DNA of 36,578 nt from Opitutia bacterium UBA7374. Lineage in GTDB: Bacteria > Verrucomicrobiota > Verrucomicrobiia > Opitutales > Coraliomargaritaceae. The number at the start of each line of letters is the position of its first letter. Within the stretch, counting starts at the first letter, position 1. The stretch lies in contig DKOA01000045.1 of the NCBI GenBank assembly GCA_002469895.1, positions 1 through 36,578 of the forward strand. Direction: 5' to 3'. A model generated the notes under the pieces. The model saw only the letters and a list, made by a program, of their open reading frames with translations. It ran no database searches and had not been told where the DNA came from. Positions 1 to 7,361 of the stretch are shown here, piece after piece. The position numbers were made by a program, and so were the translations under genes.

Positions 1-476
1 TCGAGGATCGAATCATAGTTAATGTCGTCGAGGCTGGCCATCGAGCCGAACATAATTTTCCCGTCATTGAACTCAGCGGCGTGGGTGACTCCGGGATCGG
101 TTAAGGAGACCGCACGGGTTCTTTCCGCAAATTCTTCAAAGACCGGATGGATGGATTTTTTGCCGAGCGCCCCAACGTAGCGGACATTCATACCGAGGGA
201 GGACTGCGCGTTGGCCATGATGGGACCATTGCCTCCCAGCTTATCGACTACGGGAGCAAATTCTATGTTGGCACTCATCCCGGAGGCAGAGCTGATCCGA
301 GTACCGAATTCTGCGATTGTAGGGATGGCGGTGAACTGGTCTCCCGGGCCAATGCGCTGATCCACCGGATGGACGATCTTATCGACGAATCCGTCGATCC
401 CGACGAGTGCACGTTTTGCAGCAGCCCCGGTTTCGAGGGCCGCCAATTCGTCCAAAGTTTGCTTCTTGTTCTCCAT
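1..476 (-). CDS. PfkB-family sugar kinase, 5' part only (runs off window)
   Basis: The reading frame opens with ATG at 476-474 on the minus strand and stays open for 158 codons to the window edge, so the C-terminal half is missing. The visible part has the ribokinase/PfkB N-terminal layout: a first strand reading LVGIDGFVDKI (about residues 23-33), then the substrate-binding signature GGNGPIMANA (about 82-91), then a strand reading VRYVGALG. Family members phosphorylate sugars or nucleosides with ATP in the cytoplasm. The ATP-binding and catalytic DTxGAGD motif would lie in the missing part, so the substrate cannot be named. The gene is divergent from the ExbB-like gene at 598, with 121 bp between them and no strong ribosome binding site. 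Family assignment is fairly sure; specificity is unknown. Confidence 0.8.
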   Translation of the reverse strand, partial: MENKKQTLDELAALETGAAAKRALVGIDGFVDKIVHPVDQRIGPGDQFTAIPTIAEFGTRISSASGMSANIEFAPVVDKLGGNGPIMANAQSSLGMNVRYVGALGKKSIHPVFEEFAERTRAVSLTDPGVTHAAEFNDGKIMFGSMASLDDINYDSIL

Positions 477-597
477 GTAGAGTTGTTCGCTGTATGGTTA
501 TGTCTGTGGTTCGATCCCGCAAATAAAAAGAAAGAAGGCGATTCGCTCAGGGGGGCGCTACGATTTTTTTATTTTAGGCAGGATAAGGATTGTCGAA

Positions 598-1362
598 ATG
601 GTCGGAATCGTTCGCACTATAGCTGTGATCGCAACGGGTACACTTTTCCAGGGATGGATGCTGCCACTAGTGGGCAGCGCAAATGTCTTTACATATTTCG
701 GGCAATCCAATTTTGCAGGCAAGGTCATTATTCTCATTCTGCTGGCCTGCAGCGTGGTGGCTTGGTCGGTTATGCTGGGCAAGTATATGGACCTTTCGCG
801 GCTTCGCTCGCAGAACGTGCGTTACGAACGTTTGCTCAGTCGTGAATCTCACCTTTTGGCATTGGAGCCGGCTCGCCCGGGAAAGGGTAGTGGTCCCTAT
901 TATGAACTGGTGCGTGAAGGATTGGAGGCTTTTTTCCGTTATGGCGGGGATTTGGTCGATGTCGATACGCAGCGTGCGGCTCTGCGTATGGGTCATGTAG
1001 AAAATGCCTTACAACGCAGCGTGGCCGAGCAAACCATGCGGTATGAGGCGAAGATGGTTCTGCTGGGTTCGATTGTGACGGGTGCGCCCTTTCTTGGATT
1101 GCTCGGTACGGTCTGGGGTGTGATGGATGCATTTGGCGGGATGGCTGGCAGTGGATCAGCCAGTTTGCAGGGGCTAGCACCGGGAGTGTCGGGCGCTCTA
1201 CTGACAACCGTTGCCGGGCTGGTCGTGGCCATCCCTTCTGTCTTCGGTTATAATTATTTGCTGCAACAGACTAAGATTTCCGTCGTCGAACTGGAAAACT
1301 TCGCCAGTACACTGGCCGATCGGATCGAACTGGAGGCGCAGGCCGCCGCTAACCAGAACTGA
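598..1362 (+). CDS. MotA/TolQ/ExbB-family proton channel protein
   Basis: This 254-residue inner-membrane protein belongs to the TolQ/ExbB family, which uses the proton gradient to energise a periplasm-spanning partner. Three membrane segments are visible, at about residues 42-60, 153-176 and 195-222. The long cytoplasmic loop lies between the first two. The family core is present as GAPFLGLLGTVWGVMDAF (163-180) and the threonine-containing third helix as LLTTVAGLVVAIPS. The ATG at 598 follows a purine-rich AGGATAAGG. It heads a three-gene unit with the ExbD/TolR-like gene 14 bp downstream and the TonB/TolA-like gene after that. TolQ versus ExbB cannot be decided from sequence alone. No TolB or Pal gene follows, which neither proves nor excludes a Tol role. 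Confidence 0.92.
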   Translation: MVGIVRTIAVIATGTLFQGWMLPLVGSANVFTYFGQSNFAGKVIILILLACSVVAWSVMLGKYMDLSRLRSQNVRYERLLSRESHLLALEPARPGKGSGPYYELVREGLEAFFRYGGDLVDVDTQRAALRMGHVENALQRSVAEQTMRYEAKMVLLGSIVTGAPFLGLLGTVWGVMDAFGGMAGSGSASLQGLAPGVSGALLTTVAGLVVAIPSVFGYNYLLQQTKISVVELENFASTLADRIELEAQAAANQN

Positions 1363-1376
1363 ACCCGGAGCAAGCC

Positions 1377-1790
1377 GTGGCCCGTCAATTTCATCGCAAA
1401 AACCGGCTGGATGCCCTGACCGAGATCAATGTGACGCCACTGATCGATCTCGCCTTTGCTTTGCTCATCATCTTCATGATTACGACGCCTCTACTCGAGC
1501 AAACGATCGAGGTGGATCTGCCACTGGAGTCCACCAAGAATCAGTCTTCCCGGCCGGAGGACTTCCAAAGTATTTCGATTGATTCAACCGGGCGCTATTA
1601 TTGGGGTGATCGGGTGGTTTCTTCGCGCCAACTGGGTGACTTGCTCGACACCCTTTCCGGTGATCCGGCGCCCCCGGTACTGAATATCCGGGCGGACTCT
1701 CGCCTCCCGTACCAGCGAGTAATTGGGGTGATTGATATGATTAAGCAGCGCAACCTATCCCGGATCAGCCTGGATACACGAGTTGAATAG
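1377..1790 (+). CDS. ExbD/TolR-family biopolymer transport protein
   Basis: This 137-residue protein has one N-terminal membrane helix (about residues 20-39) followed by a periplasmic domain, as in ExbD and TolR. The helix begins NVTPLIDLAFALLIIFMI. Its Asp24 matches the proton-carrying aspartate of the family and the VTPLID stretch is the family signature. The start is GTG at 1377, preceded by CCGGAG at a sensible distance; no in-frame ATG gives a better N-terminus. It sits 14 bp after the ExbB-like gene and 9 bp before the TonB/TolA-like gene, so the three are surely co-transcribed and their products should form one complex. Confidence 0.92.
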   Translation: MARQFHRKNRLDALTEINVTPLIDLAFALLIIFMITTPLLEQTIEVDLPLESTKNQSSRPEDFQSISIDSTGRYYWGDRVVSSRQLGDLLDTLSGDPAPPVLNIRADSRLPYQRVIGVIDMIKQRNLSRISLDTRVE

Positions 1791-1799
1791 TTTATATTG

Positions 1800-2525
1800 A
1801 TGAAAGGCCTAGTCGGACAGCCCTTTTGGACATCGGTCATCCTGCATTTCGCAGTGTTGGCTTTGCTCCTTCTGGCGGTTCTTTTCGAGGCGTTTCGCCC
1901 CAAGCCGAAGCGGCATATCTTTGAGATGTTGAGTCCGCCGGAAGCCTCCAGAGTGAACATGGAGACGTCGAATCCGAGGCCTCAACCGATGCCTGAACTG
2001 CCGCAAATCGATCCGATGCCGAAGCTGCCGGAGGCGCGTGTTCTTCCTCAGCCCGCCCCGGAGACAACTGTGACAACAGAACCGCCGCCGGTGATAAACT
2101 ACGAACAATTTGTCCGGGAGCACGGTAAGCCAAAGCCGCGCAAGCCGTCGACTTCGCAAGTTATACCGCAACCTTCTGTGCCGGTGATTTCCGCGCCGCG
2201 GCTTGAGATACCGACCAACTCAACCGCGAGCAATCAGCCAACGGCTCAAGAGCTGAGTGAACTCCAGCGTTACAGCGCACAGCTCAACAGTCGGCTGAAG
2301 AATGCCTGGCGAACGCCAAATATGGGGGGCGTCCAGGTCTCCGTTAACGTTGTCTTTGACGTCACCGCCACCGGGCAAATTATTAACCTGCAACTGCAGC
2401 CGGCGTCCGGTCAGTTTACCTTTGATCAGTCGATACGGGATGTCTTTCGCAAGGTGGCTAACGCCGGACCGACGCCAACCGGTCGTCGGCATCGTTTTTC
2501 CATGAGTTTTCAAAACACCCGCTGA
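1800..2525 (+). CDS. TonB/TolA-like energy transducer
   Basis: The protein (241 residues from the ATG at 1800; a TTG one codon earlier is also in frame) has the three-part design of TonB and TolA. It has an N-terminal membrane anchor (about residues 8-29), a proline-rich extended linker (about 30-150) and a C-terminal globular domain. The last 90 residues include LKNAWRTP, VNVVFDVTATGQI and a closing strand, typical of the TonB/TolA C-terminal fold. It would link the ExbB/ExbD motor in the inner membrane to an outer-membrane partner. The linker is Pro-Gln-Glu rich rather than the long Ala-Lys helix of enterobacterial TolA. No TonB-dependent receptor is nearby to fix its job. Confidence 0.85.
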   Translation: MKGLVGQPFWTSVILHFAVLALLLLAVLFEAFRPKPKRHIFEMLSPPEASRVNMETSNPRPQPMPELPQIDPMPKLPEARVLPQPAPETTVTTEPPPVINYEQFVREHGKPKPRKPSTSQVIPQPSVPVISAPRLEIPTNSTASNQPTAQELSELQRYSAQLNSRLKNAWRTPNMGGVQVSVNVVFDVTATGQIINLQLQPASGQFTFDQSIRDVFRKVANAGPTPTGRRHRFSMSFQNTR

Positions 2526-2555
2526 GCGTACAAGGCTTCCCTGTGCGGGATGTTG

Positions 2556-2567
2556 CTTGACATCAAG
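2556..2567. promoter_or_regulatory. Dyad CTTGACATCAAG overlapping a -35-like TTGACA upstream of the MarR gene
   Basis: The 12-mer is a perfect inverted repeat (CTTGA-CA-TCAAG) and contains TTGACA at 2557-2562. It lies 24 bp before the GTG start of the MarR gene. MarR proteins are dimers that commonly bind such dyads in their own promoters, so autoregulation is a reasonable inference. A -10 is not convincing: the best candidate at 16-bp spacing is TAACTT. Confidence 0.4.
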
Positions 2568-2590
2568 ATAAGCCCCGTTAACTTTTCATT

Positions 2591-3073
2591 GTGGGTAAAA
2601 TTTATCAGCATTCCGGAACTCATTTGTTCCTGCTTTTCTGGAGAGCCTACCATACGGTAATGCGTTTTGATCGTCAGAGCATGAAGCGATGCGGCTTTGC
2701 CTCGCTCTCTGATTTCGCGGTGCTTGAAGTTCTTCGTCAACAAGGACCGCAGCCAGTTAAGAGCTTAGGAGAGAAGGTTATGCTGACCAGCGGCTCAATT
2801 ACCACCGCGGTCCAGCGCTTGGAGAAAAAAGGCCTGGTTCAACGTACCAAGGGTCAACAGGATGGTCGCCTTGTATTGGTCGAACTGACCGAGAGTGGGC
2901 GGACGCGTATCTTGGAGGGTTTTCTACAGCACAACGAGGACCTGGATCGTCTCTATGCGCCCTTCAATGAAGAGGAACGGGCTCTTTTTGACCGCTTGAT
3001 GACCCGCCTTGGACAGCAGGCGGAGGATTTACTAGCGCATGAGGCAGGAAACAAGCTTGAAATAGAGAGATAG
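2591..3073 (+). CDS. MarR-family transcriptional regulator
   Basis: This 160-residue protein has the winged-helix layout of the MarR family. It has an N-terminal dimerisation helix, a helix-turn-helix with recognition helix at about residues 67-80 (SGSITTAVQRLEKKG), a basic wing that includes the family DGR motif (91-93), and a long C-terminal dimerisation helix. The start is GTG at 2591; an in-frame ATG at 2660 would remove the first dimerisation helix, so GTG is preferred despite no clear ribosome binding site. MarR regulators usually repress neighbouring genes until a small ligand binds. The gene lies directly upstream of menB, and a 12-bp dyad before it recurs in 10 of 12 positions before menB. 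The ligand is unknown. Confidence 0.88.
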   Translation: MGKIYQHSGTHLFLLFWRAYHTVMRFDRQSMKRCGFASLSDFAVLEVLRQQGPQPVKSLGEKVMLTSGSITTAVQRLEKKGLVQRTKGQQDGRLVLVELTESGRTRILEGFLQHNEDLDRLYAPFNEEERALFDRLMTRLGQQAEDLLAHEAGNKLEIER

Positions 3074-3076
3074 TAA

Positions 3077-3088
3077 CTTTATATCAAG
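3077..3088. promoter_or_regulatory. Dyad CTTTATATCAAG upstream of menB, matching the site before marR
   Basis: This 12-mer begins four bases after the marR stop codon and matches the dyad at 2556-2567 in 10 of 12 positions. The TCAAG half-site is kept exactly and the other half reads CTTTA instead of CTTGA. It sits about 60 bp before the menB start, a fitting place for an operator. That it binds the adjacent MarR protein is inference. Confidence 0.35.
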
Positions 3089-3149
3089 CTAATTAAAATT
3101 GTCGTAACCTTTATTTGCACTTCATCCAGACTCCAACAATGTGCCGACT

Positions 3150-3983
3150 ATGAAATGGGAAACTGTACGCACCTATGATGACATCCTTTACGAAAAGTGT
3201 GAGGGTATGGCAAAGGTCACGATCAATCGTCCGCATCGGCGCAATGCCTTTACGCCGGATACGGTGTCTGAATTGATCGATGCTTTTCAGGATGCACGGG
3301 AAGACACTTCCGTGGGCGTTGTTTTGCTCACCGGTTTTAACCCGCAGACAGATGGCAAGTTTGCTTTTTGCGCAGGCGGTGACCAGAAGATTCGGGGCCA
3401 TAAAAGCGGAGGCTACATTGGTAAAGACGGCGTTCCCCGCCTGAACGTGCTCGATTTGCAAAAGCTTATACGTTCGATGCCGAAGGTGGTCATCGCACTA
3501 GTAGCCGGCTATGCCATCGGTGGCGGCCACGTCCTGCACGTTGTCTGCGACCTGACCATCGCAGCGGACAACGCTGTTTTTGGGCAGACCGGTCCGCGCG
3601 TGGGTAGTTTTGACGGCGGTTTTGGTGCGAGTCATTTAGCTCGTATTGTCGGGCAGAAGAAAGCCCGTGAGATCTGGTATCTTTGCCGACAGTACAATGC
3701 AGAGGAAGCAATGGAGATGGGCCTGGTCAACAAAGTCGTGCCCTATGCATCTCTTGAGGAAGAAGGTGTTTCCTGGGCGAAAGACATTCTGCAGCACAGT
3801 CCGTTGGCCATTCGTTGCCTGAAGTCTTCATTTAATGCGGATCTTGACGGGCAGCAGGGACTACAGGAACTGGCGGGCAATGCTACATTGCTTTATTATC
3901 TGACGGAAGAAGGCGAGGAAGGTCGACGCGCTTGGAATGAGAAGCGCCCGCCGGACTTTGATGACTACCCTTGGTTGCCCTGA
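3150..3983 (+). CDS. menB: 1,4-dihydroxy-2-naphthoyl-CoA synthase
   Basis: MenB closes the naphthoquinol ring by converting O-succinylbenzoyl-CoA to 1,4-dihydroxy-2-naphthoyl-CoA in menaquinone synthesis, in the cytoplasm. The crotonase fold is clear throughout. Counting from the GTG at 3141, MenB marks are CAGGDQ (77-82), the oxyanion segment GYAIGGGH (123-130), the GPRVGSFDGG stretch (151-160), GQKKAREIWYLCRQY (171-185) and the family ending with PPDF and YPWLP. I chose the ATG at 3150, where homologues begin with MKW; the GTG at 3141 is the alternative. Other men genes are not in the window. The MarR gene and a putative operator lie just upstream. Function assignment is very secure. Confidence 0.96.
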   Translation: MKWETVRTYDDILYEKCEGMAKVTINRPHRRNAFTPDTVSELIDAFQDAREDTSVGVVLLTGFNPQTDGKFAFCAGGDQKIRGHKSGGYIGKDGVPRLNVLDLQKLIRSMPKVVIALVAGYAIGGGHVLHVVCDLTIAADNAVFGQTGPRVGSFDGGFGASHLARIVGQKKAREIWYLCRQYNAEEAMEMGLVNKVVPYASLEEEGVSWAKDILQHSPLAIRCLKSSFNADLDGQQGLQELAGNATLLYYLTEEGEEGRRAWNEKRPPDFDDYPWLP

Positions 3984-3994
3984 ATGCCGGGCAG

Positions 3995-4471
3995 TTAGGG
4001 CCCTTTCAATTCCGTTTCAAGGAGTTCGTAGGCCGATGAAAAGTGGACGGTTCGTTTACTTGTGGTGACGGCGAGTTGAATACCCTTGTTGTCGAGCGGG
4101 TGTATTGTGCAAACAACTTGATGAACCTCTCCCGGTTTTTTCTCGCTATAGGCTTTACCGGTTAATCGGCCCCCTTCAGTGCTGATTTGTTCTAATGGTA
4201 TGTCGATCGGCAGGACGATGCGCCCATGATCGCTTTTTGAAGTAAAGAGTGGTATATCGATCACATAGTCGCCGACCAAACTTCCATCTTCTTGGGTCAG
4301 TAGACCGACGGAAAGTTTCACAGCAAAAAATCCGACGCGTGATTGGGAATCTGCGATGCGAAAGGACAGTCGGTCAATTTGATCGGATGCGTTTCCTTCT
4401 GAGAGAATCGGAGAAGCCGGAGAGAAGGTAAGTAGTAGGCAGGTAAGGCAGGCAATAATCCGATCTTTCAT
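3995..4471 (-). CDS. Small secreted protein of unknown function
   Basis: This 158-residue protein starts with a convincing signal peptide: a charged MKDR start, a hydrophobic stretch (ACLTCLLLTFSPA), then a cleavage region ending in the low 20s. The mature part is rich in alternating hydrophobic and polar residues, suggesting a beta-sandwich, and has no cysteine pair or motif I recognise. It begins 7 bp after the kamA stop codon on the same strand, so the two are probably co-transcribed, but nothing links it to lysine metabolism. It is convergent with menB, with 11 bp between the stop codons. Function is not assigned. Confidence 0.75.
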   Translation of the reverse strand: MKDRIIACLTCLLLTFSPASPILSEGNASDQIDRLSFRIADSQSRVGFFAVKLSVGLLTQEDGSLVGDYVIDIPLFTSKSDHGRIVLPIDIPLEQISTEGGRLTGKAYSEKKPGEVHQVVCTIHPLDNKGIQLAVTTSKRTVHFSSAYELLETELKGP

Positions 4472-4478
4472 ATAGGTT

Positions 4479-5669
4479 CTAGAAAGCAGGCAGTGGAGCT
4501 GGTTCCATCAAGTCTGATAAAACCGAAGGATCTACTTGACCGCGGATCGGATAGTGAAATTGGCGTCCTTCATAATTACGGAGGATAATCGCATCCTCTG
4601 TGATGCTTTCAACGTAGTCTGGATTGAGAGGGATCTTGCCGCCTCCGCCGGGTGCATCGATGACAAATTGGGGGAGAGCGTAGCCGGTGGTATGGCCGCG
4701 CAATGAACGGATGATCTCAATGCCTTCGCGCGGGTCTGTGCGTAGGTGTGCGCTTCCGGTGATGAGGTCACATTGATAGAGGTAATAGGGGCGCACGCGC
4801 ATCATGAGCAGGCGGTGGATGAGCGAGCGCATGGTTTCCGCATTGTTATTTACGCCTTTGAGGAGAACCGACTGGTTGCCCAAAGGAACACCGGCAAAGG
4901 AGAGTTTTTCGCAGGCTTCCCGCAATTCCAAGGTGCACTCATTGGGGTGGTTGACGTGGATGCTCATCCAGACCGGGCCGTGACGACGGAAAATATCGCA
5001 GAGTTCAGGAGTGACTCGTTGGGGCAGGAAGACGGGAATGCGCGAGCCAATGCGGACGAATTCGACATGGGGGATTTTTCGCAGTTCGCCGAGCAGGTAA
5101 TCGAGTTTATTGTCGGAGAGCAGCAGGGGGTCGCCCCCGCTGAGGAGTACGTCGCGGATTTGCGGGGTGTTGCGAATGTATTCGAGTCCGGTTTCCAGTT
5201 CCGGGTGGAAGTTGTAGTCCTGCGCGTTGGAGACGAGTCGGCTGCGGGTGCAGTAGCGGCAGTAGGCGGCGCATCGATCGGTTACTAGAAAGAGCACACG
5301 ATCCGGGTAGCGGTGGACGATGCCTTTGACCGGCTGGTGTTCGTCTTCACCCACGGGGTCGAGCAGTTCTTCCGGCGCTGTTGTGTGCTCGGCTCCCTGT
5401 GGCACGACTTGTCGGCGGACGGGGTCTTCCGGGTCGTCGGGATTGATCAAGTTGAAAAAGTAGGGTGTGATAGCGAGGGCCAACTTCTTTCCGGCTAGTT
5501 CACAGCCGGCTCGTTCTTCTTCACTCAAATCGAGCAGGGTCTCTAATTGGGCCAGTGAAGTGATCCGGTTTTTCAGCTGCCACTTCCAGTTTTTCCAGTC
5601 CTCTGGTGGTACATCAGCCCAGCGTCCCTGTCCGGAGGGCCAGTTTTGCAATGAATCGTTCGGTTGCAT
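4479..5669 (-). CDS. kamA: Lysine 2,3-aminomutase (radical SAM, PLP-dependent)
   Basis: The enzyme interconverts L-lysine and L-beta-lysine using an iron-sulfur cluster, S-adenosylmethionine and pyridoxal phosphate. In this 396-residue protein the radical SAM cysteines are C133, C137 and C140 (CAAYCRYC). SGGDP (177-181) follows, and GGGGK (341-345) supplies the PLP lysine K345. D301 (in YQCDL) and D338 (in VIDAPGGGGK) correspond to the two aspartates that hold the substrate amino group in the clostridial enzyme, which favours true lysine aminomutase over EpmB. The ending ILRNYEGRQFHYP matches long KamA forms. It is divergent from an ArsR regulator across an 85-bp AT-rich gap. Beta-lysine may serve in osmoprotectant synthesis or lysine breakdown; no partner gene here decides. 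Confidence 0.92.
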   Translation of the reverse strand: MQPNDSLQNWPSGQGRWADVPPEDWKNWKWQLKNRITSLAQLETLLDLSEEERAGCELAGKKLALAITPYFFNLINPDDPEDPVRRQVVPQGAEHTTAPEELLDPVGEDEHQPVKGIVHRYPDRVLFLVTDRCAAYCRYCTRSRLVSNAQDYNFHPELETGLEYIRNTPQIRDVLLSGGDPLLLSDNKLDYLLGELRKIPHVEFVRIGSRIPVFLPQRVTPELCDIFRRHGPVWMSIHVNHPNECTLELREACEKLSFAGVPLGNQSVLLKGVNNNAETMRSLIHRLLMMRVRPYYLYQCDLITGSAHLRTDPREGIEIIRSLRGHTTGYALPQFVIDAPGGGGKIPLNPDYVESITEDAIILRNYEGRQFHYPIRGQVDPSVLSDLMEPAPLPAF

Positions 5670-5754
5670 GTGATTTGTTCCGTGTTGTAATCCGCGGCAG
5701 ATTCTTACTGCTTGCTAATGATCAATTTATGTATTTATATATTTTTATAAGTCA
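5670..5754. promoter_or_regulatory. AT-rich divergent control region between kamA and arsR-like gene
   Basis: These 85 bp separate the start codons of two divergent genes and must hold both promoters unless they overlap coding sequence. The half nearest the regulator (about 5720-5750) is nearly all A and T, in contrast with the flanking genes. I see no clean -35/-10 pair or perfect dyad. Control of kamA by the divergent ArsR protein is inferred only from the arrangement. Confidence 0.4.
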
Positions 5755-6069
5755 ATGGTAGAAACCGAAGTACAGGCAGATCTGGATACGCTGGCCAAGC
5801 AGTTATGGGCCATTGGTGATCCGGTGCGTCTGCAGATTCTGCAGATCCTTCCGACCGAGCCGACTTGTCGCCACGCCTGCAATGTTTCGACCATTGCCGA
5901 GCGCATAGGGCTGTCTCAACCGGCCACTTCGCATCATCTCCGGGTTCTCCGCCAAGCGGGCATTGTTGCCAATAAGAAAATGTGCCGCGATATGATCTAT
6001 TGGGTCTGTCAGGAAGAGGTGAACGTTCTTTTTGGATCTTTGCGCGGACTGTTGCCGCCCAATGAGTAA
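5755..6069 (+). CDS. ArsR-family winged-helix regulator
   Basis: This 104-residue protein is a compact ArsR/SmtB-type repressor. The winged helix-turn-helix spans about residues 18-90, with LGDPVRLQIL-like start (AIGDPVRLQILQIL) and recognition region LSQPATSHHLRVLRQAGIV (53-71). Cys38, His40 and Cys42 lie just before the DNA-binding helices, near where metal sensors of the family place thiol ligands. The alignment there is offset, so metal sensing is not assured; further cysteines are at 77 and 85. It is divergent from kamA, which it may control, and convergent with batD (17 bp between stop codons). No ribosome binding site is evident before the ATG at 5755. Confidence 0.88.
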   Translation: MVETEVQADLDTLAKQLWAIGDPVRLQILQILPTEPTCRHACNVSTIAERIGLSQPATSHHLRVLRQAGIVANKKMCRDMIYWVCQEEVNVLFGSLRGLLPPNE

Positions 6070-6086
6070 GTATGCGCGAAAGCAAT

Positions 6087-7361
6087 CTACCGGAGCGGGC
6101 CGTTGAGCGGAGGCAATTGTCGGTTAATTTGTTGTTTCTGTCTTTCTGCTTTTCGGTAGGTGGATCGTGCCCGTCTAAGGTCGGTGGCAAAATGGCGTAA
6201 CTCGGCTGGGCTGAAGTTTTGCGTTGGGTCCTGGAGGAGCCGGGCGGTCAGCTGTACGGCGGACGCAGAGCCATTGTTTTTTAGGAAAGTAAGCACGCTG
6301 CGGGAGTCCGGGGAGAGACTTTCTATCCAGAGGAGGAGTGCATGGCAGGTGGCTGGGGGGTCTGCATTTTTTGCACTACTCAGAAGTGTCTGAAAGTGAA
6401 GTGATTCCTCAGGGATGGTGCGCCGGGAGTATCGTATAGAGAAAAATAGCAGGGTGGCTGCGGATGGAATCAATAGGTACAAGAGTGGTCGATAGACGAG
6501 GACTCCATTGGCGGGCTTCTTTTGTGTGGCTGGAGTACCGGCTATACGGACAGTTTTTCCCGGTAGTTTTACGGATTGGAGTTTTCCGGTTTCGGGGTTC
6601 CACCATTGGAATGCATAAGCGGGTAGTTTGGTTTGGGTTGCGGACTGGCAAAGGTAGGTGATGGATTCGCGTCGTCGACCGGTTCCGGTCGATAGATCTT
6701 CGACTTCGGGATCTTTCGGGTAGAGACTCATGCCAGCGGCTTCGGTCTGCTGAAGTGGGGGAAGCACCATGGCGGGGGTATCGGTTGCTTCGAGGGTGAT
6801 GGTGCGCTCGAGGGCGTCGCCCACGCGCAGTTCGCTGGCGTCCGGCTCCCAGCTTTGTCTTGCCCTAAAAGCGGGCGAGACAATGAGAGGAAGGTTGGGA
6901 TCTACGCCGGTGGGCAGTTTAACGGAAAGCTCTAGAGCGGGGGTTTTTGCGCTGTGCATAGCCGTGCCCCCGTTGGCCCCCCAGGTCTGGAGGGAGACTT
7001 GCAATTCCAATTCGGGAATTGTCGTTGTGCCGTGCCTGTGTGGATGGAAGTCCCACTTGTAGCGCTGCCCGGAGTAGTCTTCTCCATCGATTGTTTCCTG
7101 TAGGCGTATCCGGGTGTTTCCGGCGGGCAGCACATAGCTGCCGGGGAGGGTGATTTCTTTTGCCGGCTTGGCCTGGGCCCATCCGTTCCGACCGAGAACA
7201 TCCACCTGAAGCTGGACGCGCTGTCCGACCCAAACACTTTGCTCATCGAGGCTGGCCCGCACAATGATTTCTTCGGCCGCCGGTAGGCTTTGCAGCCCGA
7301 GTACCAGAAGTAGGCCGAGTGAGCGGAACCGGCGGGTGGCATCTTTTAACCGGGTCTTCAT
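6087..7361 (-). CDS. batD: BatD-like periplasmic/membrane protein
   Basis: The last gene of the Bat operon encodes 424 residues. It has a signal peptide (MKTRLKD, then a hydrophobic stretch to about residue 29), a large extracytoplasmic beta-rich region starting with a strand like IIVRASLDEQSVWVGQRVQL, a membrane helix near residues 305-325 and a cytoplasmic helical tail. This matches the BatD (oxygen tolerance) family in design and operon position. The start ATG at 7361 overlaps the stop of the preceding TPR gene as ATGA. A longer frame opening at a TTG (7412) lies wholly inside that gene and is not credible. Bat proteins are thought to act with MoxR chaperones on envelope or stress-related processes; the mechanism is poorly known. 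Confidence 0.82.
   Translation of the reverse strand: MKTRLKDATRRFRSLGLLLVLGLQSLPAAEEIIVRASLDEQSVWVGQRVQLQVDVLGRNGWAQAKPAKEITLPGSYVLPAGNTRIRLQETIDGEDYSGQRYKWDFHPHRHGTTTIPELELQVSLQTWGANGGTAMHSAKTPALELSVKLPTGVDPNLPLIVSPAFRARQSWEPDASELRVGDALERTITLEATDTPAMVLPPLQQTEAAGMSLYPKDPEVEDLSTGTGRRRESITYLCQSATQTKLPAYAFQWWNPETGKLQSVKLPGKTVRIAGTPATQKKPANGVLVYRPLLYLLIPSAATLLFFSIRYSRRTIPEESLHFQTLLSSAKNADPPATCHALLLWIESLSPDSRSVLTFLKNNGSASAVQLTARLLQDPTQNFSPAELRHFATDLRRARSTYRKAERQKQQINRQLPPLNGPLR

Noticed and set aside
470..530. tRNA-like T-arm (TGTGG-TTCGATC-CCGCA near 505-521)
   Set aside because: The T-stem pairs, but no matching acceptor, D or anticodon arms can be placed upstream, and that stretch is the coding start of the PfkB gene.
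147..845. 232-codon plus-strand frame at the left end
   Set aside because: It runs antisense to the PfkB-like kinase and into the ExbB-like gene in another frame; the encoded sequence has no recognisable fold.
4746..5288. 180-codon frame antisense to kamA
   Set aside because: A mirror frame of a well-conserved radical SAM enzyme, with no start signal and no family resemblance.
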